Shown here in pieces: positions 42,781 to 51,548 of a stretch of DNA of 64,000 nucleotides. Source of the DNA: UBA11606 sp964504305 (GTDB lineage Bacteria; Actinomycetota; Acidimicrobiia; Acidimicrobiales; Aldehydirespiratoraceae). The stretch's first letter is position 1; each line of letters opens with the position of its first letter. The DNA is taken from contig CAZDEB010000008.1 of assembly GCA_964504305.1 (NCBI GenBank), positions 115,856-179,855 on the forward strand, in the 5' to 3' direction. Below the pieces are notes generated by a model. That model saw only the letters and a program-made list of their open reading frames with translations. It was not told where the DNA came from and made no database searches. The position numbers and the translations under genes were made by a program.

Positions 42781-43520
42781 TCGACCAGCCGCAACCCGGC
42801 CGGCGTCTCGCTACGCCCGGCCGACGGAAGATCGACGGTGAAGGCGGTGAGATGTCCGGGATAAACGTGTTCGCTCAGCAGCACAACTGTCCCATCGGCA
42901 GAACGAGTCAATCGTTCACAAACCAGAACCGGAGAGTTCTCGGCGATGTCGAGCAACTCGGCGTCGATCTTGGATGCCGACGCCGCGCCAATGGTCTGAT
43001 TTGCTCCACCCAGCTTCACCCCGGCATCACGCTCCAACAGGTCGTAAAACGGTTCGGCCTCGACGGCGTCTCGCGACAACGAAGACCCGTAACGTTCGGG
43101 GCACCACACTGTGACCCGCGCAAACGGCTGACCATCGGCAAGGTTGAGCCGCCGAACCTCGAGCACACGCGACTCGCCCAGCAACGCGGCAACTCGGGGC
43201 GGCGCGTCGATAAACGCGAAGTCGAGAACTTGTCTCGCCGGCTCGACGCCAGCGGCGGTCATCTGCCGCTCGAGCGTGTCGAGCGCATCGAGGGCCTGGT
43301 GCACCGGCTCGCCGGCGACAAACCAACCAAGCCCTTGCCGAGACGTGACGAGGCCGCGCTCGCGCAGCCCTTCGAGGGCGCGACGAACAGTGACACGGCT
43401 GGCCGCGAACTCCTCGCTCAGCCCGGCCTCGGACGGCAACAGGCGCCCGGGCGCATAGTCACCAGCGACGATGCGTTCTTGGAGGTGGTCGGCAATGACC
43501 TGATATCTGGGGGTTCTCAC
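42777..43520 (-). CDS. GntR/HutC-family transcriptional regulator with UTRA domain
   Basis: The 247-residue protein has the GntR winged helix (IADHLQERIVAGDYAPGRLLPSEAGLSEEFAASRVTVRRALEGLRERGLV, residues 8-58) and a UTRA-type ligand domain after about residue 80. HutC-type regulators sense sugar phosphates, urocanate or similar small molecules. GTG 43520 begins the frame. It is divergent from aconitase, with a partial palindrome in the gap. It overlaps and precedes the lipoprotein gene on the same transcript. Confidence 0.87.
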   Translation of the reverse strand: MRTPRYQVIADHLQERIVAGDYAPGRLLPSEAGLSEEFAASRVTVRRALEGLRERGLVTSRQGLGWFVAGEPVHQALDALDTLERQMTAAGVEPARQVLDFAFIDAPPRVAALLGESRVLEVRRLNLADGQPFARVTVWCPERYGSSLSRDAVEAEPFYDLLERDAGVKLGGANQTIGAASASKIDAELLDIAENSPVLVCERLTRSADGTVVLLSEHVYPGHLTAFTVDLPSAGRSETPAGLRLVE

Positions 43521-43530
43521 TTGTCTTCTA

Positions 43531-43546
43531 CTTGTATATAGTCAAG
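43531..43546. promoter_or_regulatory. Candidate GntR operator in the GntR-aconitase gap
   Basis: CTTG (43531-43534) and CAAG (43543-43546) flank TATATAGT, giving an imperfect dyad of the kind bound by HutC-type regulators. ACTTGT also occurs twice, 11 bases apart, just ahead. The site is 11 bases from the GntR start. Confidence 0.45.
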
Positions 43547-43638
43547 AGCACGGCCTGTCGAGCACGAATCTTCTAGGCTGCCACGAGATCCGCCTCCACG
43601 CCGGCTCCCGGCGTTTCTATCAGACCCGAGGACCCACC

Positions 43639-45933
43639 ATGGCTGTCGCTGCCTCCACCCCCATCGAACTCATCAACGGGGTGTACGCCACTCTTGATGA
43701 CCGCATCGGCGCGGCACGCAAACGGTTCGGGCGTGGACTCACGCTGGCCGAGAAGATTCTCATCAACCACCTCGACTCGCCCGACCAGGAACTCGAACGC
43801 GGCGACTCATACGTCGACCTGCGGCCCGACCGAGTCGCGATGCAAGACGCCACCGCCCAAATGGCGTGGTTGCAGTTCATGACCGCTGGCCTCGACGAAG
43901 TGGCGGTGCCGACCACCACCCACTGCGACCATCTCATCCAAGCACGGGTCGACGGCAAACGCGACCTTATGGCTGCCGTCGACAACAACGAAGAGGTCTA
44001 CGACTTCCTTCAGTCGGTCAGCGCCAGGTACGGCGGTGGCTTCTGGAAGCCAGGGTCCGGCATAATCCACCAGGTTGTGCTCGAGCAGTACGCATTCCCG
44101 GGCGCCATGATCATCGGTACCGATAGCCACACCCCCAACGGCGGCGGCATCGGAATGATCGCCGTGGGCGTTGGTGGCGCCGATGCGGTCGACGTCATGA
44201 CCGGCTTCCCGTGGAACGTCAAGTGGCCCAAGCTCATTGGCGTCAAGCTCACCGGCTCGCTCAGCGGATGGACCGCTCCCAAAGACGTCATTCTCAAAGT
44301 CGCCGACATCCTCACCGTCAAGGGGGGCACCGGCGCGATTGTCGAGTACTTCGGACCCGGCGCCGAAAGTCTCAGTTGCACCGGCAAGGCCACCATCTGC
44401 AACATGGGTGCCGAAATCGGTGCCACTACCTCGGTCTTTGCTTATGACGATGCGGTCGCCCGCTACCTGAAGAGCACCGGCCGCGAGGCCGTGGCCGACG
44501 CCGCCAACGCGGTTGCCCATCACCTACGTGCCGACGATGAAGTGCTCGCCAATCCCGAGGCCTATTACGACCAGGTAATCGAGATCGATCTAGACACTCT
44601 GACCCCCCACATCAACGGCCCGCACACCCCCGACCTAGCCCGCGAGGTTGCGGCGCTCGGCGACGAGGCCCGCGCCAACGGCTGGCCGCTCGAGATCAGT
44701 GCTGCCCTCATCGGCAGTTGCACCAACTCGTCCTACGAAGACATCACCCGCGCCGCCTCGATCGCACGAGAAGCCACTGCCAAAGGCCTCAAAGCCAAGA
44801 CCCGTCTTCTCATCACACCGGGCTCCGAACAGGTCCGAGCAACGATCGTGCGCGACGGCTTGTTGCAGGACTTCGAGGCCCTTGGAGCCACAGTTCTCGC
44901 CAACGCGTGCGGCCCGTGCATCGGCCAATGGGACCGATCAGAAGAGTCCGAGCACGAGACCGGCGAACCCAACGTGATCGTCACCTCGTATAACCGCAAC
45001 TTCCCGAAACGCAACGACGGCGACGCAGCCACTCTGGCGTTTGTGACATCACCAGAGACGGTTATTGCTCTCGCTCTTGCTGGCACCGTCGACTTCGACC
45101 CCATCAACGGCACCATTGTCAACGACGCCGGACAAGAGGTCTCGCTATCGACCCCCGTAGGCCTCGAACTGCCCGCGGCGGGCTTCGACCCCGGCGAGGA
45201 CACGTTTCTTGCGCCACCGGCTGACGGCTCTGGCATCGACGTGAGCGTCTCCCCGACGTCTGACCGCCTCCAGCTACTCGATGCGTTCTCCGCCTGGGAT
45301 GGTAACGATTACGACAATCTGCCCGTGCTCGTCAAAGCCCAGGGCAAGTTCACCACCGACCACATTTCGATGGCCGGCCCGTGGCTCAAGTACCGCGGTC
45401 ACCTCGAGAACATTTCTGGCAACCTCTACCTGGGAGCCGTCAATGCCTACTCCCAAGCTGATGGCTCCGACTACGAGGTCGGATACGGCAAGAGCCAGAT
45501 CGACGGATCAACCAAACTGTTCCCCGAGTTGGCCAAGGATTACCACGAAGCTGGCATTGAGTGGGTCGTGATCGGCGACGAGAACATGGGCGAGGGGTCT
45601 AGCCGCGAACACGCGGCGATGGAACCTCGGTTCCGCAACGGCGTCGTGGCTATCGCTCGATCGTTCGCTCGTATCCACGAGACCAACCTCAAGAAGCAAG
45701 GCATGGTGCCGCTTACTTTTGCCAACCCCGCCGACTACGACCAGATTGGCGAGGACGACCGCATCGCCGTTCGGGGCCTAGCCGACCTAGCGCCTGGCGA
45801 GCAGGTCACCGTCGAGATCACGAAGCCGTCCGGACAGGTGATCTCGATCAAGACCAACCACACCTTCTCCGACGATCAAATCGACTGGTTCCGCGCCGGT
45901 TCCGCCCTCAACATCATCAAGTCCCGAACCTGA
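43639..45933 (+). CDS. acn: Aconitate hydratase, mitochondrial-type
   Basis: The 764-residue enzyme interconverts citrate and isocitrate with a [4Fe-4S] cluster. Ligand cysteines are Cys361 (GSCTNSS), Cys424 and Cys427 (CGPC). The swivel domain contains ITFGDENMGEGSSREHAA-like sequence (VIGDENMGEGSSREHAA). The length and the layout with GTDSHTPNGGGIGMIAVGVGGADAVDVM resemble the mitochondrial aconitase group more than bacterial AcnA (about 890) or AcnB. It faces a GntR regulator and is followed by a 58-bp cruciform palindrome three bases after its stop. Confidence 0.95.
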   Translation: MAVAASTPIELINGVYATLDDRIGAARKRFGRGLTLAEKILINHLDSPDQELERGDSYVDLRPDRVAMQDATAQMAWLQFMTAGLDEVAVPTTTHCDHLIQARVDGKRDLMAAVDNNEEVYDFLQSVSARYGGGFWKPGSGIIHQVVLEQYAFPGAMIIGTDSHTPNGGGIGMIAVGVGGADAVDVMTGFPWNVKWPKLIGVKLTGSLSGWTAPKDVILKVADILTVKGGTGAIVEYFGPGAESLSCTGKATICNMGAEIGATTSVFAYDDAVARYLKSTGREAVADAANAVAHHLRADDEVLANPEAYYDQVIEIDLDTLTPHINGPHTPDLAREVAALGDEARANGWPLEISAALIGSCTNSSYEDITRAASIAREATAKGLKAKTRLLITPGSEQVRATIVRDGLLQDFEALGATVLANACGPCIGQWDRSEESEHETGEPNVIVTSYNRNFPKRNDGDAATLAFVTSPETVIALALAGTVDFDPINGTIVNDAGQEVSLSTPVGLELPAAGFDPGEDTFLAPPADGSGIDVSVSPTSDRLQLLDAFSAWDGNDYDNLPVLVKAQGKFTTDHISMAGPWLKYRGHLENISGNLYLGAVNAYSQADGSDYEVGYGKSQIDGSTKLFPELAKDYHEAGIEWVVIGDENMGEGSSREHAAMEPRFRNGVVAIARSFARIHETNLKKQGMVPLTFANPADYDQIGEDDRIAVRGLADLAPGEQVTVEITKPSGQVISIKTNHTFSDDQIDWFRAGSALNIIKSRT

Positions 45934-45935
45934 TT

Positions 45936-45993
45936 GTTGGATTTGTGCACCGAACTCGGTGCTATAGCACCGGTTTCGGTGCACAAATCCAAC
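45936..45993. repeat. 58-bp near-perfect cruciform palindrome between convergent genes
   Basis: Nineteen-base arms (45936-45954 and 45975-45993) are perfectly inverted, starting GTTGG and ending CCAAC. The centre holds a second dyad, CGGTGC-TATA-GCACCG (45957-45972). Each half can alternatively fold on itself through GCACCGA/TCGGTGC. It lies between the stops of aconitase and the next convergent gene. There is no T run, so it could be a bidirectional terminator or processing hairpin, or a small mobile-type repeat. Confidence 0.85.
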
Positions 45994-47528
45994 TAGGTAA
46001 ATACTCGGGTGCAGGAATCGCCGGCCCAGAGGGTTGTCACTACGCCTTGGGGGTCGAGACCGAGGGTCGTGCCGTTCAGCACGGCTCCGGTCTGGGGGTT
46101 GGTCACCGCGAATACGCCGACGATGTCATCGGGGAAGGCCGGCACCAGCACCATGGCCGTGGGATAAGTGACTTCCAAGAAACCAACCGTGGCCGACTCG
46201 CCCAAACCATCGAGGGTGACCAACCCAACGGGGCTCAGGTGACCATCGACGTACCACTGCGAGAACCGCACCGGTGAGCCATTCGCTCCGCCGGTGAACA
46301 CCAGTTCGAGGTTCCCCCACTTCACGAACCGGGCCAGCGCCCCATCACAAAAATCGTTGACCACGTAGCCAGAGTCGGTATCAGGATCGCCCAAAACTGC
46401 TGCCGCTTCGAGCAGGACCGTGTCGTCGAGTTGGCCAAATTGAACCACTACACCGGTGTCGAATTGCAATCCGGTCTCAACCAGCGTCACCGGCCCAGGC
46501 GTGCCGACCGCAACCGGAGTGGTCGTGGTAGTCGTCGTGGTGGTGGATGACGATGTGGTGCTGGTGGACGGGTCGTCTTGTGCCAGGGTCGTTGTGGTGG
46601 TGAGACTGGTCGTTGTCGCCGTGGTAGTTGTAGCGACCGACTCGGTGGTCGTTGGCGCCTCTGCACTGGTACTAGTGACGGCAACGGCGTTGGTGCCATC
46701 GCCTCCGCCGACCACTTGAATCGCTATCGCCAACAGCACCAAGATCACGATCCCTGCGACTCCCGCGATGAGTGCCGGTGACACAGATCGGGTGATGGGG
46801 TTAAGCGGCGGCGGGCCAACCATCGAGGTCGGTGCGGCCACCGGCGCGGCTGGACTCGGCAACGGGGCCGAGGCAACCGGAGCGGGCGATTCGCGAACCG
46901 GCGGAAGGGTCGGTTCGGGGTCGTGCTCGAACACCGACGTTGGACCATCGCTCTTAGGGGCCGGAGGTGTCGCTGGAGCCGGCTTTGGGAGCACGACTTG
47001 ACCAAGATCTTCGCGGGTAACAAGCGGAGGTGCGGCGTCGACACTAGCGATCAACACCGCTCCGACGGCGCACCGGAGCTCGGCGTCGACGCCGGCTCCG
47101 CTAGCGGCAGCCGCACCTTGGGGCACGACCACGACGTCGGTAAAACCGGCGGCGTTCGCGGCGGCCACGATTGAGTCTCGATGGGCGGCTTCGAAATCGT
47201 CTGGCGCAACGATCGCCAATCTCGATGGTCCGGCGGCCTCGCGCGACGCGATTGCGACTCGGCCCGCGACGTGAGCGATAACTGCTGTCAGCGCACCGGT
47301 ACGTCCATGTCTAGTTCGGTCGAGAGGATCGGTAACCGTAGGACCGGCCAAACCCACTGCTGCGTCGCCGACGAGAACGGCACCATCAGGCCCGGCTGCT
47401 ACCGCACTTGCCGCCAAAAACCCAGTGCGGCCCAGCGAGACCGGCGCGACCTCGGTCGGGGCGTCGGCCGACCCGGTCGCAGCCGCAATACCTGCATCGC
47501 TGATATGGATCGCCAAGGTCTCGGTCAT
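45993..47528 (-). CDS. Membrane protein with truncated Hsp70-like N terminus and Thr-rich stalk
   Basis: The 511-residue protein opens with about 175 residues resembling the first lobe of an Hsp70/actin-like fold (LAIHISDAG, then SREAAGPSRLAIVAPDDFEAAHRDSIVAAANAAGFTDVVVVPQGAAAASGAG) but lacks the rest of the ATPase. A Pro/Ala-rich linker, a membrane helix (about 265-285, LIAGVAGIVILVLLAIAIQVV), a Thr-rich stalk and a C-terminal extracellular domain of about 165 residues follow. The outer domain has two to three cysteines. Function is unknown. ATG 47528 is the first that gives the Hsp70-like start; the frame extends through the upstream hairpins. Confidence 0.72.
   Translation of the reverse strand: MTETLAIHISDAGIAAATGSADAPTEVAPVSLGRTGFLAASAVAAGPDGAVLVGDAAVGLAGPTVTDPLDRTRHGRTGALTAVIAHVAGRVAIASREAAGPSRLAIVAPDDFEAAHRDSIVAAANAAGFTDVVVVPQGAAAASGAGVDAELRCAVGAVLIASVDAAPPLVTREDLGQVVLPKPAPATPPAPKSDGPTSVFEHDPEPTLPPVRESPAPVASAPLPSPAAPVAAPTSMVGPPPLNPITRSVSPALIAGVAGIVILVLLAIAIQVVGGGDGTNAVAVTSTSAEAPTTTESVATTTTATTTSLTTTTTLAQDDPSTSTTSSSTTTTTTTTTPVAVGTPGPVTLVETGLQFDTGVVVQFGQLDDTVLLEAAAVLGDPDTDSGYVVNDFCDGALARFVKWGNLELVFTGGANGSPVRFSQWYVDGHLSPVGLVTLDGLGESATVGFLEVTYPTAMVLVPAFPDDIVGVFAVTNPQTGAVLNGTTLGLDPQGVVTTLWAGDSCTRVFT
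46513..46680. repeat. Low-complexity GTNGTN tract encoding the Thr-rich stalk
   Basis: Plus-strand sequence is dominated by GTGGTNGT triplets; the minus strand therefore encodes threonine and serine runs, including nine consecutive threonines. Such tracts are prone to length change. Confidence 0.7.
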
Positions 47529-47586
47529 CGCCGCCCGATCGTAGGTCGATTGTGTGGGGATTTGTCGTTCCGGCCTGATTCGCGGC

Positions 47587-47636
47587 AAAAACACAGAAAA
47601 GCGGCTGGCGATTCTTTGGGGGGATGCCAGCCGCTT
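47587..47636 (-). terminator. Terminator-like hairpin in the leader of the Hsp70-like membrane protein gene
   Basis: AGCGGCTGGC (47600-47609) and GCCAGCCGCT (47626-47635) form a ten-pair stem, extended by one A-T pair. On the minus strand TTTTCTGTGTTTTT follows. A second hairpin, CGATGG/CCATCG (47654-47670), lies just upstream. This fits an intrinsic terminator or attenuator 60-100 bases before the start codon. Confidence 0.6.
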
Positions 47637-47783
47637 CTCCAGACAATCCTCGACGATGGGGGGACCATCGAGAATCGGGTTCGACTCAGAAATTGGGGTC
47701 CGAGGAACCTTGTGAGGTAAGTAAAGCAGGACCGACCCCATCTTTCCAACAGTTTCGCCCGATATGTGCCATCATTCACAGCG

Positions 47784-48707
47784 ATGGATCTTCGTCAACT
47801 TCACGCTTTGCTTGCAGTAGCTGAACACCGCTCGTTCTCGGCCGCGGCCCGCTCGTTGCACACCGTGCAATCAAACGTCTCTACCCACGTCGCCCGGCTC
47901 GAGAAAGAGCTCGGTTCGACCTTGATAGATCGAACCCGCGGAGACCTCACGCCAGAGGGTGAAATCGTAGCCAGTCGGGCCCGCAGGGTGATTGGCGAAC
48001 TTCGGTCGATCGAAGCGGACCTCACTTCACTTCGCGATGACGTCAGCGGCCGGGTTCGGATCGGCATCATCGGCACGACTGCTCTTTGGCTGGTCGCGCC
48101 GTTACTCGAGTCGCTGCGCGACAATTACCCCCTCATATCTGCTGTCGTAATTGAGGCGACGACCACGTCGCTCTTGCCACACGTTGTTGCCGAACGTCTA
48201 GACGTTGCGGTAGTAAACCTGCCGCTCGATGACCCCGACGTCGACACCCGCCCGCTGTTCGACGAGGACCGCGTCGTAATCGCACCTGACGGACACCCAC
48301 TTGCCTCATATGAGCGCGTCACCGTCGCGGAGCTGGCCGAATACCCGATTCTCTTGCCGCCCAGCGGTACCGCATTTCGCGACGAAGTCGACGCCGATGC
48401 TCAACGAGTCCGAACCGAGCTCTCGCCGCAAGCCGAAGTCGACGGCTTGCGCTTGCTTACGTCGCTCGCGTTCTCGGGCTACGGCGCGGCGCTGGTGCCA
48501 GCAAGTGCCGCGCCGCCTGAGCTCGAAGGCAAGTGGAAGCGTGTGGCCGTCGATGGGATATCCCAGCGTTCGGTTGGTTTGGCGGTCCCGCGCCGATCCC
48601 CGCCATCGGCTCCGACCCGCGTGGTGATCGAGTCGATCGCGAGTCTTGTGACTGAGCTCGGAGCTGGCGATGTCGATATCGTGCCAAACTCTCAGCCGCC
48701 TGCATGA
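47784..48707 (+). CDS. LysR-family transcriptional regulator
   Basis: The 307-residue protein has the LysR HTH (MDLRQLHALLAVAEHRSFSAAARSLHTVQSNVSTHVARLEKELG) and a two-lobed effector domain. ATG 47784 gives the canonical LysR N terminus; a longer frame from 47766 adds six residues. It precedes the carboxyltransferase by 36 bases on the same strand and is divergent from the Hsp70-like gene, so either may be its target. Confidence 0.9.
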   Translation: MDLRQLHALLAVAEHRSFSAAARSLHTVQSNVSTHVARLEKELGSTLIDRTRGDLTPEGEIVASRARRVIGELRSIEADLTSLRDDVSGRVRIGIIGTTALWLVAPLLESLRDNYPLISAVVIEATTTSLLPHVVAERLDVAVVNLPLDDPDVDTRPLFDEDRVVIAPDGHPLASYERVTVAELAEYPILLPPSGTAFRDEVDADAQRVRTELSPQAEVDGLRLLTSLAFSGYGAALVPASAAPPELEGKWKRVAVDGISQRSVGLAVPRRSPPSAPTRVVIESIASLVTELGAGDVDIVPNSQPPA

Positions 48708-48743
48708 CCACGAGTTGGGTCCCATGCGATAGTTTCGCGGCCA

Positions 48744-50120
48744 ATGACGCTTCTTGACCCAACTGCCGACGACACCCTCCGTCCCGTGGACATCCGCGCC
48801 AAGTCCGATGGCTTTGTACGAGTTCGGCTCGCGGACTTCGGCGGCCGTCGGGTGATAGAGGTCGACGCCCGCGGATCTGAAAATGCCGGAGCATTGAGTC
48901 CGGCCGACGGCTTGTCGATGGCCGCGGGAGCCCGAGCGGCACGCGATCAGCGACTTCCACTGCTGTTCCGGCTCGCTTCGAGTGGCGCCGATGCCAGTAA
49001 AGGAGTCGGGGCGCTTGACGGATGGGGCCAGGCCGCACGCGAGCTGACCCGTTGCTCCGGTGTGGTGCCCACCATCGCCATTGTGAGCGGCCCTGCGGTG
49101 TCTGGCCCCGCTCTAATGTTGGGTTTGATCGATCACGTGATCATGACCGCGGATGCTTACGCGTTTGTGGCCGGCCCTACCATGGTCGAGTCCTACACCG
49201 GGGTGCCGATCACGACCTCTGAGCTTGGGGGCCCGTCGGTTCACGATCGCACGTCGGGAGTCGCAGGGTTCGTCGTCGCCGACGACAACGAGGCCGAACT
49301 CCTGGTCCCGGAGATCCTCAGCTTTCTGCCAGATCACTGCGACCACGAACCACCCGTGGGTTTGTGTACCGATCCGGTCGATCGTCAAACCCCCGAGGCT
49401 TACGAAGTGCTCCCACCGTCAGCCAACGGCTCTTACGACGTGCGAGACATTCTGGCCAGCTTGGTGGACGACGGCTACCTGCTCGAGCCTCGCCAACATT
49501 GGGCCGCCAACTTGGTGACAGCTTTCGCGACGATCGGCGGTCGGCCGGTCGGGATCGTTGCCAACCAGCCTCAGACCGTGGCCGGAACACTCGACATTGC
49601 GGCGTCACAAAAGGGCGGCCGTTTCGTTGCCATGTGCGACGCCTTCAACCTCCCTCTGGTCACGGTGGTCGACACGTCGGGTTTCTACCCCGGCAAGGAC
49701 ACCGAATGGCGCGGGATGATCCGGTACGGGGCTCAGATGGCATTTGCGTACGCGAGGGCGACAGTGCCACGCGTAAACGTGACGACTCGCAAGTCCTATG
49801 GCGGCGCCTACATCGTGATGGATTCAAAGCGGATGGGAAACGATCTCGCATTCGCCTGGCCGTCGGCAGAGATCGCGGTCATGGGGGCCAAAGGGGCAGT
49901 CGAGATCTTGCACCGTCGAGAACCTCCCGAGGCTCGCGCCGAACTCGAAGCGGCGTACGAACAGCGGCTCCTGAACCCCTACATTGCGGCGGAGCGAGGC
50001 ACCATCGATTCGGTTATTGACCCGGCTACGACGCGAGCCGAGTTATGTGCAGCGCTCGAGATGCTGGCCGGGAAACGCGAGCGGCTGCCGCGGCGCCGCC
50101 ACGACAACACGCCGCTGTGA
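48744..50120 (+). CDS. Acyl-CoA carboxylase carboxyltransferase (beta subunit family) protein
   Basis: The 458-residue crotonase-superfamily protein has the two-lobe carboxyltransferase pattern. The N lobe has SGPAVSGPALMLGLIDHVIMTADAYAFVAGP. The C lobe has GRPVGIVANQPQTVAGTLDIAASQKGGRFVAMCDAFNLPLVTVVDTSGFYPGKDTEW and RKSYGGAYIVMDSKRMGNDLAFAWPSAEIAVMGAKGAVEIL. It resembles propionyl/acetyl-CoA carboxylase beta subunits, which carboxylate acyl-CoA using biotin-bound CO2. It is shorter than the usual 510-550 residues, lacking part of the N-terminal end. No biotin carboxylase gene is adjacent. Confidence 0.87.
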   Translation: MTLLDPTADDTLRPVDIRAKSDGFVRVRLADFGGRRVIEVDARGSENAGALSPADGLSMAAGARAARDQRLPLLFRLASSGADASKGVGALDGWGQAARELTRCSGVVPTIAIVSGPAVSGPALMLGLIDHVIMTADAYAFVAGPTMVESYTGVPITTSELGGPSVHDRTSGVAGFVVADDNEAELLVPEILSFLPDHCDHEPPVGLCTDPVDRQTPEAYEVLPPSANGSYDVRDILASLVDDGYLLEPRQHWAANLVTAFATIGGRPVGIVANQPQTVAGTLDIAASQKGGRFVAMCDAFNLPLVTVVDTSGFYPGKDTEWRGMIRYGAQMAFAYARATVPRVNVTTRKSYGGAYIVMDSKRMGNDLAFAWPSAEIAVMGAKGAVEILHRREPPEARAELEAAYEQRLLNPYIAAERGTIDSVIDPATTRAELCAALEMLAGKRERLPRRRHDNTPL

Positions 50121-50240
50121 CAACGATTTTGTAACCTTTTCGGCCCGAGCGCGCGCTTCAGTGTGCTTATGACACCGTTCCTCGTCTAGATTCAGCGTTC
50201 GGATCACCATGTCCCCCCGTGACCTAACAGGAGCTTCAAC

Positions 50241-51506
50241 GTGTCAGAGAGCATCACCATCACCGACAACCGGACCGGTGAGTCTCTCGACATCCCGATC
50301 GCCAACGGCGGCGTAGATTCTGCCGATTGGCGCAAGCTGCTGCCCGGTGTTTGGTTTCATGATCCAGGGTTCACGACAACGTCGGGCGCCAGCAGTGCCA
50401 TCACCGAACTCGACGGCGACAATGGGATCCTTCGTTACCGCGGTTACCCGATCGAACAACTCGCCGAGAATTCGACATTCCTCGAGGTTGCGTACCTTCT
50501 TGTTCATGGCGAGTTGCCAGATGCACAGCAGCACGCGGCGTGGGTCGACGAGATAACCCACCACACCTACGTCCACGAGAACTTCCGCAAACGGATCAAC
50601 GACGCCTTTCACTACGACGCTCACCCGATGGGTTTGCTCACGTCGGGGGTCGCGGGTCTCTCAACGTTCTATCCCGAAGCCAAAGACATCGAAGATCCCG
50701 ACATTCGCCGCGAACAGATCGTGCGGCTCATTGCCAAGATGCCGACATTGGCCGCCAACGCCTTTCGGCACTCGATGGGTCAACCCTACGTTTTCCCCGA
50801 CAACAAGGTCGACTACCCCACCAACTTCTTGCAGATGATGTGGCAGATCGGCGGGCCGTACGAACTCGACCCGGCGTTGCGCAAAGCAATGGAAGTGCTG
50901 CTGATCTTGCACGCCGATCACGAACAGAATTGTTCGACAACCGCGGCCCGCGTTGTCGGCTCAGCCCACGCCGACCCGTATTCGTCGGTCGCCGCGGCCT
51001 GCGCCGCCCTCTATGGTCCTCGCCACGGCGGCGCCAACGAGGCCGTGCTCAACATGCTCGACGACATCGGGACCTACGAAAATGTCGACTCTTTCATCGA
51101 GAGCGTCAAGGCTGGTGAGGGTCGTCTGATGGGCTTCGGCCATAGGGTTTACAAGAACTTCGATCCGCGAGCGACGATCATCAAGAACGCCGCTCACGAC
51201 GTGTTCGAGATAACCGGAAAGAATCCTCGCCTCGACATTGCGCTCAAGCTCGAAGAAGCCGCGTTGAGTGACGACTACTTCATCAGCCGCAAGCTGTACC
51301 CCAACGTCGATTTCTATTCGGGGCTGATCTACCAGTCGATGGGTTTCCCCACCGACATGTTCACGGTCCTGTTTGCGATCGGACGCACTCCGGGGTGGCT
51401 AGCCCACTGGAACGAAATGCTCGAACAAGACTCGCGCATTGCGCGTCCGCGCCAGCTCTACACCGGACCCGAGGCCCGCAATTTCGTCCCGCTCGCCGAG
51501 CGCTGA
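50241..51506 (+). CDS. gltA: Citrate synthase
   Basis: The 421-residue enzyme condenses oxaloacetate with acetyl-CoA, the first TCA step. The substrate-binding histidine region LHADHEQN has His224 and His227, catalytic His301 lies in GFGHRVYKN, and catalytic Asp357 in PNVDFYSG. The length and N-terminal extension fit the hexameric Gram-negative-like GltA type, common in actinobacteria. It begins at GTG 50241, after CAGGAGC. Three 14-bp tandem repeats follow its stop. Confidence 0.96.
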   Translation: MSESITITDNRTGESLDIPIANGGVDSADWRKLLPGVWFHDPGFTTTSGASSAITELDGDNGILRYRGYPIEQLAENSTFLEVAYLLVHGELPDAQQHAAWVDEITHHTYVHENFRKRINDAFHYDAHPMGLLTSGVAGLSTFYPEAKDIEDPDIRREQIVRLIAKMPTLAANAFRHSMGQPYVFPDNKVDYPTNFLQMMWQIGGPYELDPALRKAMEVLLILHADHEQNCSTTAARVVGSAHADPYSSVAAACAALYGPRHGGANEAVLNMLDDIGTYENVDSFIESVKAGEGRLMGFGHRVYKNFDPRATIIKNAAHDVFEITGKNPRLDIALKLEEAALSDDYFISRKLYPNVDFYSGLIYQSMGFPTDMFTVLFAIGRTPGWLAHWNEMLEQDSRIARPRQLYTGPEARNFVPLAER

Positions 51507-51548
51507 GCACTGGCTCTACGGCACTGGCTCTACGGCACAGGCTCTACG
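51507..51548. repeat. Three tandem 14-bp repeats after citrate synthase
   Basis: GCACTGGCTCTACG occurs twice exactly and a third time as GCACAGGCTCTACG, followed by the first bases of a fourth unit. The array spans the gap to the convergent quinone oxidoreductase and includes its stop codon. Confidence 0.9.

Noticed and set aside
45936..45993. Ordinary rho-independent terminator
   Set aside because: There is no T run on either side, and the stem has a second dyad in its centre, unlike the other terminators in the window.
51507..51548. CRISPR-like repeat array
   Set aside because: The 14-bp units are directly adjacent without spacers and include a stop codon.
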